Shown: positions 8,664 to 17,495 of the stretch, piece after piece
Position numbering within the stretch: the first letter of the stretch is position 1
Layout: each line of letters opens with the position of its first letter
Origin: Alphaproteobacteria bacterium
GTDB taxonomy: Bacteria; Pseudomonadota; Alphaproteobacteria; Ferrovibrionales; Ferrovibrionaceae
Direction of reading: 5' to 3'
NCBI GenBank assembly: GCA_018336035.1
Contig: JAGXRD010000043.1
Span: forward strand, 39,310-103,309
DNA length: 64,000 nucleotides
The notes under the pieces: model-generated
What the model saw: only the letters and a program-made list of their open reading frames with translations
Database searches by the model: none
Told to the model about the DNA's origin: nothing
Made by a program: the position numbers and the translations under genes

Positions 8664-10193
8664 TCAGGCGCGCGCGCCTGCCAGCGGGTCGAAATACAGC
8701 GCCACCTTCTTGGCCATCTGGGCATCAAGGCAGCGGTATTTCATCGCCACGAAGCCTTCGTCGCTATAGCGCACCACATCGCCTTCGGCGTCGAAGGTGA
8801 TCTGCAGCTTGGGATTCTTGATCTTCACGGTCAGCTTCAGCAGCTCGCCTTCCAGAAATGTGCCGGTGATCGGACCGAACAGAAGCCCGATGGCACTCCA
8901 GTTCTTCAGCGGGATGCGGTTGCCTTCCAGCAGGACATGGTCTTCCGGGCCGCACTGGGTACGGGTTGACTTGCGCTGGTCGTGACCGATGCGCTGGATC
9001 AGCGCATCAAGGATGCCAAGGAACTGCTCGCGGCGATGATCGGACAGTCCGGCGCTGATCAGCTTCTTGCGCAGTTCCTGGGCGATCTCGGATTTTTCCT
9101 CGTTGGAATAGGCCGGATCGACGAATTCCTTCTCAAGGTCGCGATGCTCGAACAGATAGGCGATGTATTTCAGCAGAATCTCTTTCGGACCTTCGCCGAT
9201 GCTTTCCTCGAACAGTTTGAGGCCCTGCATCAGCTTCGGCGCCGAGAAATGCCCGGGGATCAGCCGGCTCAGCTTTTCCGCCGTCACCAGTCGCACCATG
9301 CGCTTCTCGAACAGGTCGGCGGCGCCCAGTTCGATGGCGAAGTCGCGTTCCTTGGTCAGCAGTGCATAGACCTCGCGTGTGGCGGGGAACTCCTCTGCGG
9401 GCTCCTCCGACAGCAAAGGCACCGATGAGATCAGCAGGCGGCGCACCAGCTGGATCACCGCCTCGCGCAAGGCCGGCATCTGATGCTTGGCGGTGAGGAG
9501 ATGCAGCTTGTTGGCAAATTCGGTGGGATAGGCGTCGTCGTCGATGGCGTAACGGCTGTCCAGCAGCGCCATCAGCTGGATGATGCGCAGCCTGGCATCG
9601 CGAAACTTGCCGAGCAGTTCCGGCACCGCCGTCTTGGCCTGCAGGATCTCGGCCAGCACTTCATCAAGCACGGCCACTGCTGCGGGTTCGATGGTGGCAT
9701 CGAACAGCGCCAGGACGCGGCCGGACTTTTCGGTCCAGGTCTTGGACAGGTTGAGATGATGTGCCAGCGCGCAATAGGCGATCCGCGTGCCGTAAAGCGG
9801 ATCGGAGCCGTTCAGCTGGGTCAGCAGCCGATGCGTCAGCGGCGTGGTTGGCAGACGCTTCTGGAATGCCTCGATCTGGGTAAAGGCCGCGGTGGTGATG
9901 GCATGCAGCTTTTTCACCTTGTCGCGCACCGCCGAATTGGTGGCCTGCGCCTGCGCCACGGCGGCGCGCTGTACCAGGGTGGCATACAGGTTTTCGGCAT
10001 TGATCAGCAGCTTGGCATGACCGGCGTGATGGAACAGTTCGAGCGGTGTGAGGATATTCTCGTCGAGATAGTCGCGGCAGACGCGCCCGATCATCGTCAG
10101 CGCCCGGCGCTCGGACAGCGAATGCGCGTCCTGGCACAGGACGATACCGCCGCCGGCTTCTGTAATGCCTGATGGTGCGCTGCTCACATTCAT
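8664..10193 (-). CDS. Large helical protein with C-terminal PilZ-like domain
   Basis: The 509-aa cytoplasmic protein has no signal peptide or membrane segment. Residues about 30-400 are almost entirely helical and not recognised. The last 90 residues (RIPLKNWSAIGLLFGP, then a beta-rich stretch to GFVAMKYRCLD) have the layout of a PilZ-type c-di-GMP receptor domain, but the usual RxxxR motif is not clear, so nucleotide binding is uncertain. It starts 45 nt after CTTCTCTTCC in the plus-strand text, that is a GGAAGAGAAG ribosome site. It is monocistronic, with a gap of about 110 nt to the CHAT gene start. A motility or envelope regulator role is only inferred. Confidence 0.6.
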   Translation of the reverse strand: MNVSSAPSGITEAGGGIVLCQDAHSLSERRALTMIGRVCRDYLDENILTPLELFHHAGHAKLLINAENLYATLVQRAAVAQAQATNSAVRDKVKKLHAITTAAFTQIEAFQKRLPTTPLTHRLLTQLNGSDPLYGTRIAYCALAHHLNLSKTWTEKSGRVLALFDATIEPAAVAVLDEVLAEILQAKTAVPELLGKFRDARLRIIQLMALLDSRYAIDDDAYPTEFANKLHLLTAKHQMPALREAVIQLVRRLLISSVPLLSEEPAEEFPATREVYALLTKERDFAIELGAADLFEKRMVRLVTAEKLSRLIPGHFSAPKLMQGLKLFEESIGEGPKEILLKYIAYLFEHRDLEKEFVDPAYSNEEKSEIAQELRKKLISAGLSDHRREQFLGILDALIQRIGHDQRKSTRTQCGPEDHVLLEGNRIPLKNWSAIGLLFGPITGTFLEGELLKLTVKIKNPKLQITFDAEGDVVRYSDEGFVAMKYRCLDAQMAKKVALYFDPLAGARA

Positions 10194-10324
10194 CTTCTCT
10201 TCCCCATCCGGGCACTATGGCAGGGGCGTGTGGAAAAGTGAATGAGGTGTTTGATTCGCTTGGAGATTGTTCCGAATCGGAGGTGCCGTGAAACTCCAGA
10301 TTGCCCGCAATTCAGGCGGGTGGA

Positions 10325-10861
10325 TCAGAGGCTCCGTTTCGGGTGTCGGCCGCCGGGATTCGCAGGCCCGCCGACGACATTGGCAAGAGGCGACAGCGGC
10401 CGCTCGGCAAACTTCCCCAGGGTAATGAGGCGGTCGTACATCACGATGGCACCGGCGACGCCGACATTGACGCAGAAGCTGGTCGGAATCTTGATCACAT
10501 GGTCGCAGCGCTTGAGCAGCGCGGGGCTGAGCGAGCCCATCTCGGGACCCAGCACATAAGCGGCGCGCAGCGGATGGCGGAAGCTCGGCAGCTCGGTCGC
10601 ATCGTCCAGCAGTTCGATGCCGACCAGCTGGCAGCCTTCGGGCAGCGCGAGTTCGGCCGGCGTGTCGTAGAGATACCAGGGCAGGCTGTGCGGCGTCTTG
10701 CTGGTATCCGACCGTGCGGCCTTCACCGAATAGGTCGCGGCGATGGTGAAGACAAAGCTGCCGCCGAAGGCATGCGCCGTCCGGAACAGGTTGCCGGCAT
10801 TCATCGGCTTGCTCAGGCCTTCAACGCCAATTCCGAAAAAGCCGCGCATCGCCAGTTCCAT
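10325..10861 (-). CDS. TrmH/SpoU-family RNA 2'-O-methyltransferase
   Basis: This 178-aa single-domain SPOUT methyltransferase shows the three family motifs in order: KPMNAGNLFRTAHAFG (motif 1, with catalytic Arg), YVLGPEMGSLS (motif 2) and IPTSFCVNVGVAGAIVMYD (motif 3, knot and SAM loop). It should methylate a ribose in tRNA or rRNA using SAM; the target base cannot be read from sequence. The start at 10861 has AAGG only 2-5 nt upstream, and an in-frame ATG at 10849 is a reasonable alternative. It is divergent from the asparaginase gene, with 47 nt between them. Confidence 0.88.
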   Translation of the reverse strand: MELAMRGFFGIGVEGLSKPMNAGNLFRTAHAFGGSFVFTIAATYSVKAARSDTSKTPHSLPWYLYDTPAELALPEGCQLVGIELLDDATELPSFRHPLRAAYVLGPEMGSLSPALLKRCDHVIKIPTSFCVNVGVAGAIVMYDRLITLGKFAERPLSPLANVVGGPANPGGRHPKRSL

Positions 10862-10908
10862 TCCTTACGTGTATAAGACCACCGGATTCTGGACAGGAGC
10901 ATACCGCC

Positions 10909-11940
10909 ATGGGCAATCCCTTCGCCCCCCTGCCTGCGCCCGGTGCGCGGCCCTTTATTGTCGAGGTTCGGCGCGGCGCGCAAGTGGAAAGCCGGCATCC
11001 GGTGGTTGCCACCATCGTGGATGGCGACGGCAAGGTGCTGGCCTCCTGGGGCGATCCGCAGGACTGGATCTTCCCGCGCTCGTCCAACAAGGCGATCCAG
11101 GCCCTGCCGCTGGTGGAAAGCGGCGCCGCCGATGCCTTCTCCTTAAGCCAGAGCGAATTGTCGATGGCCTGTGCCAGCCATGGCGGCGAAACCCGCCATA
11201 CCGAAACCGCCGGCGCCTGGCTCGCGCGGATCGGGCGCAGCGCAGACGACCTGGAATGCGGCGCGCACTGGCCCTATCACGAAGAGACGGCGCGGCAGCT
11301 CGCGCGCGACGGCAAGGCGCCGACCAACCTGCACAACAACTGCTCGGGCAAGCATTCCGGCATGGTCTCGGTCGCCACGCATCTGGGCGAGGATGTGCGC
11401 GGCTATGTGAAGCCAGAGCATCCGGTGCAGCGCCGCGTGACGGCCGCCATCGAGGATGTCTGCCAGGTGAAGATTCCGGCGGGGCAGTTTGCCACCGATG
11501 GCTGCTCGATGCCGACCATGGCGATCCCGCTGCACAATCTGGCCTGGGGCTTTGCCCGTTTCATCACCGGTACGGGTCTGGCGCCGGAGCGCGCCAAGGC
11601 CGCGCAGCGCCTGGCCGCCGCCGTGGCCGCCGAGCCCTTCTATGTTGCAGGTACGGGGCGCTTTTGCACAGTCGTGATGCAGGCCGGTAAGGGGCGCTTC
11701 ATCGCCAAGACCGGCGCGGAGGGCGTCTATACGGCGGCTTCGGCCGAACTGGGCGTTGGCATTGCGCTCAAGGTGCTGGATGGCACGGCGCGCGCGGCGC
11801 AGACCGCACTTGGTGGCCTGCTCGAACATCTCAAGCTGCTGGACGATGCAGGCCGCGAACAGATCCGCCCGCTGGTCGAGCAGCCGCTGAATAACTGGCG
11901 CGGTATCAATGTCGGCAGCATCGGGTTGCCCGCTTTCTGA
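10909..11940 (+). CDS. Asparaginase (AnsA/Asparaginase_II family)
   Basis: The 343-aa cytosolic protein belongs to the rhizobial-type asparaginase family (PF06089), unrelated to E. coli AnsB. Family landmarks include SNKAIQALPLVESGAAD, CASHGGE near residue 85, NNCSGKHSGM near residue 145 and DGCSMPTMAIPL near residue 197, which carry the conserved Ser/Lys/Cys residues of this group. It would hydrolyse L-asparagine to aspartate and ammonia. AGGAG at 10895-10899 supports the ATG at 10909. The stop codon overlaps the start of the following GNAT gene by one base, so the two are translationally coupled. Confidence 0.93.
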   Translation: MGNPFAPLPAPGARPFIVEVRRGAQVESRHPVVATIVDGDGKVLASWGDPQDWIFPRSSNKAIQALPLVESGAADAFSLSQSELSMACASHGGETRHTETAGAWLARIGRSADDLECGAHWPYHEETARQLARDGKAPTNLHNNCSGKHSGMVSVATHLGEDVRGYVKPEHPVQRRVTAAIEDVCQVKIPAGQFATDGCSMPTMAIPLHNLAWGFARFITGTGLAPERAKAAQRLAAAVAAEPFYVAGTGRFCTVVMQAGKGRFIAKTGAEGVYTAASAELGVGIALKVLDGTARAAQTALGGLLEHLKLLDDAGREQIRPLVEQPLNNWRGINVGSIGLPAF

Positions 11941-12395
11941 TGACCATCTCCATCGCCATCGAAAACCCCGACCAGCCGGATATCGTCGCGCTGCTGCAGG
12001 CGGCGGATGACTGGTATGCCACGCTCTATCCGGCCGAGAGCAACCACCTGCTGGATGTCTCGACCCTGCAGCAGCCCGACATAGCCTTCTTCGTCGCGCG
12101 CGAAAACGATGGCAGATTGCTCGGCTTCGGCGCCGTGGCCAATCGCGGCGACTATGCCGAGATCAAGCGCATGTATCTGGCGCCATCGGCGCGCGGGCGA
12201 AAGCTCGGTCGCCGCATCCTGGAGGCCCTGGAAGCGCATGCGGCAGAGCGCGGGCAGAGCTGCTTCCGGCTCGAAACCGGCATCCATCAGCCCGAAGCCA
12301 TCGGGTTGTATCGCAGCCATGGCTATCGCGAGATTGGACCCTTCGGCAGCTATGGCCCGGATCCGCTCAGCCTGTTCATGGAAAAGCGGCTGTAA
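11940..12395 (+). CDS. GNAT-family N-acetyltransferase
   Basis: The 151-aa GNAT enzyme has the acetyl-CoA binding motif A stretch EIKRMYLAPSARGRKLGRRI (about residues 75-94), followed by a helix ALEAHAAERG and motif B around YRSHGYREIGPFGSY. It transfers an acetyl group from acetyl-CoA to an amine; the substrate is unknown. Its start overlaps the asparaginase stop (TGATG), so it probably acts in an amino-acid-related context. The stop abuts the convergent kinase-like gene with no gap. Confidence 0.9.
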   Translation: MTISIAIENPDQPDIVALLQAADDWYATLYPAESNHLLDVSTLQQPDIAFFVARENDGRLLGFGAVANRGDYAEIKRMYLAPSARGRKLGRRILEALEAHAAERGQSCFRLETGIHQPEAIGLYRSHGYREIGPFGSYGPDPLSLFMEKRL

Positions 12396-13208
12396 TCAGT
12401 CTTTCAGCGCCGCGGCCAGCGCGGCATCGGCGGCGGCGGCCTGGCGCACATCGCGTCCGGCATGCGGTGCCAGCCAGCGCGCCAGCGCCAGCAGCCAGGC
12501 CATGCGGCGACGCAGGCGGCGGATGCAGGTGCGCACCTCCGGCGTGGCCTGGCGCAACAGATCGGCCGCCAGCGCCGGCAGGCGCGGGTTGGTGGCATTG
12601 CGGTCGTAGCGCGTCAGCGAATAGACGAAGAGCAGCAGGTCGCGCGCCTGGCGTTCATGCAGGGTCATGCCGGGCAGCTGATGATCTTCGAGGTCCAGCA
12701 GGCCGGGCGCGTCGTTGCGCCAGCTGAAATTGCGGATCTGCGCGCCGCCATGCCACAGGCCGGCGCCATGCAGTCGGGCCAGCAGGGCGCCCGCAGTTGC
12801 GATCAGTCGCCAGCAGTCGTCCGGCGCGCGGTCGCGCAGCGAGTTGAGCTTGCTTTCCAGCGCCTCGCCGGCATCGCCCAGCACCAGCCAGTCCGGCGTG
12901 CAGGCGATCACCGGCGGCACCGGGAAGCCGGCAGCGGCCAGCTTGCGCAGGGCTTCGGCTTCATCCACTAGCCCCTGCGCACCGCCGCGATTGCGCGCCG
13001 GCTGCAGCATCGGCAGGCCGAAGGCTATGGCGATCATCGTCTGCATCAGTACCGAGGAGCGCAGGCGGGGCGCCGCGACGGTTTTCACCCAGAGCCGTGC
13101 GCCGTTGTAATGCGCGGAGAAGACCCGGTTCGGTGCCGTACGATGCAGGCTGCGAATCAGGGCCTCCAACTCGGCATCGAGGCCGGGGAGATCAGTCTGG
13201 GAGGTCAT
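12396..13208 (-). CDS. LPS-kinase-like / Kdo-kinase-type protein kinase fold
   Basis: The 270-aa protein shows a small-molecule or LPS-type kinase fold: ATP-lobe Lys in ARLWVKTVAAP (about residue 42), Glu in EAEALRKLAAAG, catalytic-loop-like GLWHGGAQIRNFSW (about 175) and metal-binding-like LLDLED (about 192). The catalytic loop has HGGAQIRN where HGDxxxxN is usual, so the catalytic Asp is replaced and activity is uncertain. WaaP/KdkA or BUD32-like phosphotransferase is the best comparison. The gene overlaps the upstream small gene by 4 nt (ATGA), so the two are coupled. Confidence 0.65.
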   Translation of the reverse strand: MTSQTDLPGLDAELEALIRSLHRTAPNRVFSAHYNGARLWVKTVAAPRLRSSVLMQTMIAIAFGLPMLQPARNRGGAQGLVDEAEALRKLAAAGFPVPPVIACTPDWLVLGDAGEALESKLNSLRDRAPDDCWRLIATAGALLARLHGAGLWHGGAQIRNFSWRNDAPGLLDLEDHQLPGMTLHERQARDLLLFVYSLTRYDRNATNPRLPALAADLLRQATPEVRTCIRRLRRRMAWLLALARWLAPHAGRDVRQAAAADAALAAALKD

Positions 13209-13618
13209 ATGCGCGGTTTCAGCCTGCCATCGCGGCCATAGCCGACGGCGCTGGTCTGCCGCTGCCGCATCTGCTGGCGCAGCATGTCCATCATCGCGGC
13301 GGCATGCAGCTGCTCGCCGGCGATCAGCTTGGCATTTTCCTGCAGGGCGGCCTCGCAGTCGGCGGCAACCTCCTGCCAGCGCTTGCGATCCGCGTCCTTG
13401 GCCTTGGCGCGCTGCGGCTCCAGCGCGGCCAGGCTTTGCTTGATGCAGTCGAAATACTCGCCCTTGCGCGCGGTCAGGGCCTCGAAACTGCCGCGCTCGC
13501 CCTTGCGCAGCGCCTCGGTCTCGGCGCGTACGATGGCGGTGAAGGCAAGTCCCAGCGCGATCAGCCCGGTGAAATCGCTGGCCGGACTGGCGGGCGGGAA
13601 GTCGGGTTCTGTCGTCAC
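13205..13618 (-). CDS. Small helical protein, possibly FlgN-like
   Basis: The 137-aa protein is predicted to be almost wholly helical, with heptad-like spacing of Leu/Ala/Glu between about residues 20 and 110 and a C-terminal SAVGYGRDGRLKP segment. The long helical hairpin and the final GYGRDGR tail recall alphaproteobacterial FlgN-type flagellar chaperones. No flagellar gene is nearby, so the assignment is weak. It lies 10 nt downstream of the CobW gene and overlaps the following kinase-like gene by 4 nt, so the three minus-strand genes probably form one operon. Confidence 0.6.
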   Translation of the reverse strand: MTTEPDFPPASPASDFTGLIALGLAFTAIVRAETEALRKGERGSFEALTARKGEYFDCIKQSLAALEPQRAKAKDADRKRWQEVAADCEAALQENAKLIAGEQLHAAAMMDMLRQQMRQRQTSAVGYGRDGRLKPRI

Positions 13619-13628
13619 GCCAGCCTGC

Positions 13629-14801
13629 TCATGCTTGCGGCGGTGCCGAAGGTTCGGCCTGCTGCAGCGCCGTCAGCGTCTGCTCGATCACCTCGCGATT
13701 GAGGTCGCGGGTGATGAAAACGATGCGGCTCTGCCGGCTGTCATCAGGCCAGGCGGGAATGGTGGCCGGCGGATGGAACAGGTGCTGCACGCCGTGGATC
13801 ACCACCGGGCGGTCGACGCCAGTGACATTCACCAGACCCTTCACGCGCAGCAGGTTGTCGCCGCGATAGGCTGCCAGCAGGTCGAGCCAGGTGGCGAGCG
13901 TGTTCCACTCGAACGGCTGGTCGAAGGTCAGGCAGAAAGAGGTGATCGACGCATCGTGACGATTGACGTCGAGCTTGCCTTCGGCGGTCTGGAAATGCTC
14001 GTGATCATGATGCTCATGGCCATGATCGTGGTGGTGATCATGGTCGTGATGATCGTGCCCATGGTCATACCCATGGTCATGTCCATGGTCATGATCGTGA
14101 TGATGATGGTCGCCGCCATAGGCTTCGGCACGCAGCCAGTTCTGCACATTGAAGCTCTTGGTCTTCGGATCGTAGAGCCCGGCGTTGAACAGCTGGTTCG
14201 GCGCGATGTCGCCGCCGATGGCGGTGAAGACCGGTGCCCCCGGATTGAGATGCTGCAGGCGATGGCGCAGCTGCTGTACCGATTTCTGCTCCGCCAGGTC
14301 CACCTTGGTCAGCACCAGGCGATCGGCCACCGCGGCCTGTTTGACGGCTTCAGTGTGATGGTCCAGCGTGCCGCTGCCGTTCACGGCATCCACCAACGTC
14401 ACCACGCTTTCCAGCCGGCAGCGCTCGGCCACCACTGGATCGCTCATCAGCGTGTGCAGCACGGGAGCAGGGTCGGCCAGGCCGGTGGTTTCGATCACCA
14501 CGCGCTTGAACGGCTTGATCTCGCCGGCATCGCGTTTTGCCGTCAGGTCGCGGAAGGTATTCACCAGATCGCCGCGCACGGTGCAGCACAGGCAGCCCGA
14601 GCTGAGCAGGATGGTGTCTTCCTTGCTGGAGGCGATCAACGCGTGATCGAGTCCGATTTCGCCGAACTCGTTCACGATCACTGCCGTCTCGCCCATATCG
14701 GGATGACGCAGTAGGCGGTTGAGCAGCGTGCTCTTGCCGGCTCCGAGGAAGCCGGTGATAACGGAGACTGGTATACGGCGGTCGATCTGCTCAGACATCA
14801 T
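13629..14801 (-). CDS. CobW-family (COG0523) GTP-dependent metallochaperone with His-rich loop
   Basis: The 390-aa GTPase begins with SVITGFLGAGKSTLLNRLL (Walker A, about residues 14-32) and has the metal-binding CxCC motif in SSGCLCCTVRGD (about 70), a TKVDL guanine-specificity motif (about 175) and a C-terminal CobW_C domain (about 275-385). Between the two domains is a loop of over 30 residues made almost only of His, Asp and Gly (residues about 232-270), typical of zinc-handling members. It probably delivers Zn or Co to client enzymes in the cytosol. No Zur-like box was recognised in the 68 nt upstream. MMSEQ may start at the second Met. Confidence 0.93.
   Translation of the reverse strand: MMSEQIDRRIPVSVITGFLGAGKSTLLNRLLRHPDMGETAVIVNEFGEIGLDHALIASSKEDTILLSSGCLCCTVRGDLVNTFRDLTAKRDAGEIKPFKRVVIETTGLADPAPVLHTLMSDPVVAERCRLESVVTLVDAVNGSGTLDHHTEAVKQAAVADRLVLTKVDLAEQKSVQQLRHRLQHLNPGAPVFTAIGGDIAPNQLFNAGLYDPKTKSFNVQNWLRAEAYGGDHHHHDHDHGHDHGYDHGHDHHDHDHHHDHGHEHHDHEHFQTAEGKLDVNRHDASITSFCLTFDQPFEWNTLATWLDLLAAYRGDNLLRVKGLVNVTGVDRPVVIHGVQHLFHPPATIPAWPDDSRQSRIVFITRDLNREVIEQTLTALQQAEPSAPPQA
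13990..14113. repeat. Low-complexity His/Asp codon tract inside the CobW gene
   Basis: On the plus strand the stretch is a run of ATGATC, ATGGTC and GTGATG hexamers. Read on the minus strand it encodes the metal-binding HDHGHDHGYDH-type loop. The DNA repeat is imperfect and in frame, so the loop can expand or shrink by slippage without breaking the gene. Confidence 0.85.
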
Positions 14802-14869
14802 GCACTCCTGTCGAACAGCATATTTCGGGCAGCACCGGAGCGAAGTCCAGTGCGTTCAGCAAATGGCTG

Positions 14870-16147
14870 TTACAGCGTCCAGTATTTCAGGCCGGCCGGC
14901 AGCTTGCGGTCGCGCCACATGCCCTTCAGGTCGGCGACCAGACCGCCGGCTTTGACCAGGCGCGCCAGTTCGGCATCGGCGAAATTGCGATAGGCGGCAT
15001 GCGGGACCGCGCCCAGAACGGCGTCGAAGCCGGCCAGCTGGTCCAGCCGCGGCGCCAGCATCACGCCATATTCATGCTGCGCCTCGTTCGGATCGGCCAG
15101 GGGGTCGTGAATGGTGACGCCATGGCCCAGCCGCTTCAGATGGCCGACCAGATCGGCGACCTTGGAATTGCGCAGGTCGGGCACGTCTTCCTTGAAAGTG
15201 AGGCCGAGCAGCAGCACGTTGCCGCCGGGTGCGATGCGCGCCGAAACGGCCTCGGCGACATAGGCGCTCATGCCATCGTTGATGGCGCGGCCCGACAGGA
15301 TGATGCGCGCGTGATGGCCCAGTTCCTCGGCGCGATGCGCCAGATAATAGGGATCGACGCCGATGCAGTGGCCGCCGACCAGGCCAGGCTGGAATTTCAG
15401 GAAGTTCCACTTGGTGCCGGCCGCTTCCAGCACATCGTAGGTCGAGATGCCCAGCTTGCCGAAGATCATCGCGATTTCGTTGATGAAGGCGATGTTGATG
15501 TCGCGCTGGGCGTTCTCGATCACCTTGGCGGCTTCGGCTGTCTTGATCGTCGGCGCCAGATGGATGCCGCCGGAGGTGATCTTGCCGTAGATGCCGGCCA
15601 GCGTGGCGGCAACTTCGGGCGTCTGTCCGGCCACCACCTTGGTGATTTTGTCGACCGTGTGGACCTTGTCGCCGGGATTGATGCGCTCGGGCGAATAGCC
15701 GAGGAAGAAATCCTTGCCGCAGGTCAGGCCCGACAGCTGCTCCAGCAGCGGGCCGCAGATGTCTTCCGTCACACCGGGATAGACGGTGCTTTCGTACACG
15801 ACGATGGTACCCGGTGCAGCTTTCGCCTTCAGGGCCTGGCCGACCGTGCGCGAGGCCGAGCGGACCGGGCCGAGATCGGGCACATTCTTGTCGTCGACCG
15901 GCGTCGGTACGGTGACGATATAGATGGCATGGCCAGGCAGGTCGGTCGCCTCGGCGCTCAGCCGCAGGCTGGAGCTGCGCAGGGTTTCCGGTTCGATTTC
16001 CCGCGTCCGGTCCTCGCCGCGGCCCAGTTCGTCCACCCGGCTGCGGTCGATATCGAAGCCCAGAACCGGGAAATGTCGGGCCAGGGCAACAGCCAGCGGC
16101 AGGCCGACATAGCCAAGACCGATGACGACAATAGACGGGGTGGGCAT
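14870..16147 (-). CDS. UDP-N-acetyl-hexosamine 6-dehydrogenase (TviB/WbpO-like)
   Basis: Starting at ATG 16147 gives 425 aa beginning MPTPSIVVIGLGYVGLPLAV, so the NAD-binding GxGxxG lies at the very N terminus. An in-frame ATG at 16237 would add 30 unrelated residues. The UDP-glucose/GDP-mannose dehydrogenase three-domain layout is complete, including the catalytic Cys in GGHCIGVDPYYLAHRAEE (about residue 255). The sequence is closest in style to the TviB group that oxidises UDP-GlcNAc or UDP-GalNAc to the uronic acid for capsule or O-antigen. It is divergent from the glycosyltransferase run that begins 166 nt away, which fits a cell-surface polysaccharide role. Confidence 0.9.
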   Translation of the reverse strand: MPTPSIVVIGLGYVGLPLAVALARHFPVLGFDIDRSRVDELGRGEDRTREIEPETLRSSSLRLSAEATDLPGHAIYIVTVPTPVDDKNVPDLGPVRSASRTVGQALKAKAAPGTIVVYESTVYPGVTEDICGPLLEQLSGLTCGKDFFLGYSPERINPGDKVHTVDKITKVVAGQTPEVAATLAGIYGKITSGGIHLAPTIKTAEAAKVIENAQRDINIAFINEIAMIFGKLGISTYDVLEAAGTKWNFLKFQPGLVGGHCIGVDPYYLAHRAEELGHHARIILSGRAINDGMSAYVAEAVSARIAPGGNVLLLGLTFKEDVPDLRNSKVADLVGHLKRLGHGVTIHDPLADPNEAQHEYGVMLAPRLDQLAGFDAVLGAVPHAAYRNFADAELARLVKAGGLVADLKGMWRDRKLPAGLKYWTL

Positions 16148-16313
16148 GGGCTGGGACAAAGGCGGGTCTTTCGCTTGAAACTGCCAGTAGGGGGTAGCCG
16201 CCCGGCCCGCAACTGTCAATAAAGCCGGGACATCCACCCGCCGGGGCTGGCGTTACGGGTCTGAGGCGAATCAGTCACTTGACCCGCCCCCCGGCAGCCG
16301 GTAGAGCGCGATC

Positions 16314-17495
16314 ATGGCCCGCCGGTTGCTGATCGTCGTCCAGGAAGCCCTGTTTTTCACAACCCACCGGCTGCCAGTCGGCCTGGCAATGCAGAAGCGT
16401 GGCTGGGCCGTCCATGTGGCGGCACCGGAAGACCCGGCCATCGCCGCCCGCCTGGCGGCCCAGGGTTTCATCTTCCATCCGATTCCCCTGACCCGCAGCC
16501 GGCAGAATCCGCTCGCCGAACTTCGGCTGCTACTCGTGCTGATCGGCCTGTATCTGAAGCTGCGGCCCGACCTGCTGCACCTGGTCTCGATCAAGCCGGT
16601 GGTCTGGGGCGGGATCGCGGCGCGGCTGTTGCGCCTGCCGGCCGTGATCCATGCCATCACCGGACTGGGCTACATCTTCATCCAGGCCGAGGATCGTGCC
16701 GACAGGAAGACCGGCCTGCTGCGCGGACTGGTCGCGTGGCTGTATCGCCAGGCGCTAGGCTATGATCGCAGCATGGCGATTTTCCAGAACCCGGACGATC
16801 TTGCGGTTTTCGAGGCACGTGGCATGGTCCCGCCCAATACCGAGGGAAATCGTTGGGTGATGATCAAGGGCTGCGGCGTCGACATGCAGGCGTTTGCCGC
16901 GCAGCCCGAGCCGGTGATCGATGACGCCAATGCACCCGTGGTAATGTTCCCGGCGCGCCTGCTGGGCGACAAGGGGGTGCGTGAATTCGTTGCCGCGGCT
17001 GAGCAGTTGCGTGCGGAAGGTGTCCGGGCGCGCTTCGTCCTCGTCGGTCGTCGCGATCCCGACAACAAGACCGATATCGGCGAAGCGGTGCTGCAGGGCT
17101 GGATCGAGAGTGGCGTCGTGGAGTATTGGGGCTTCTCGCAGGATATGCCGGCGATGCTGGCGCGCGCGAATCTCATTGTCATGCCGTCGTATCGCGAAGG
17201 CCTGCCGCGCGGCCTGATCGAGGCTGCCGCCATCGGCCGGGCCATTGTCACCACCGATGCGCCGGGTTGCCGCGAAGTGGTGCGGCATGCGGAAAACGGC
17301 CTGTTGGTGCCGGTCGGCGACGGAAAGGCGACAGCCGATGCAATCCGCCGTCTGCTGCAGGATCCGATGTTGCGGCAGCGACTGGCGGCGCGCAGCCGCG
17401 CGATTGCGGTCAGCGAATTCTCCGTCGAGCATTTCGTCGAGGCCAGCCTGGCGGCCTATGACCGCGTGCTGCGTCTGCAGGGAGCCGGGTTGTGA
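16314..17495 (+). CDS. Family 4 glycosyltransferase
   Basis: The 393-aa GT-B enzyme has an N-terminal acceptor domain starting LLIVVQEALFFTTHRLPVG and a C-terminal nucleotide-sugar domain with VVMFPARLLGDKGVREF, RFVLVGRRDPDN and the EX7E donor motif in REGLPRGLIEAAAIG (about residue 300). It probably adds a sugar to an undecaprenyl-linked intermediate at the inner face of the membrane. The gene overlaps the downstream transferase start by 4 nt (GTGA). Only a weak ribosome site (GGTAGAG) precedes the ATG. Donor and acceptor cannot be told from sequence. Confidence 0.92.
   Translation: MARRLLIVVQEALFFTTHRLPVGLAMQKRGWAVHVAAPEDPAIAARLAAQGFIFHPIPLTRSRQNPLAELRLLLVLIGLYLKLRPDLLHLVSIKPVVWGGIAARLLRLPAVIHAITGLGYIFIQAEDRADRKTGLLRGLVAWLYRQALGYDRSMAIFQNPDDLAVFEARGMVPPNTEGNRWVMIKGCGVDMQAFAAQPEPVIDDANAPVVMFPARLLGDKGVREFVAAAEQLRAEGVRARFVLVGRRDPDNKTDIGEAVLQGWIESGVVEYWGFSQDMPAMLARANLIVMPSYREGLPRGLIEAAAIGRAIVTTDAPGCREVVRHAENGLLVPVGDGKATADAIRRLLQDPMLRQRLAARSRAIAVSEFSVEHFVEASLAAYDRVLRLQGAGL

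Noticed and set aside
16148..16313. TTGACA on the minus strand as a promoter of the sugar dehydrogenase
   Set aside because: At 17-nt spacing the -10 would be TACCCC, too poor to call.
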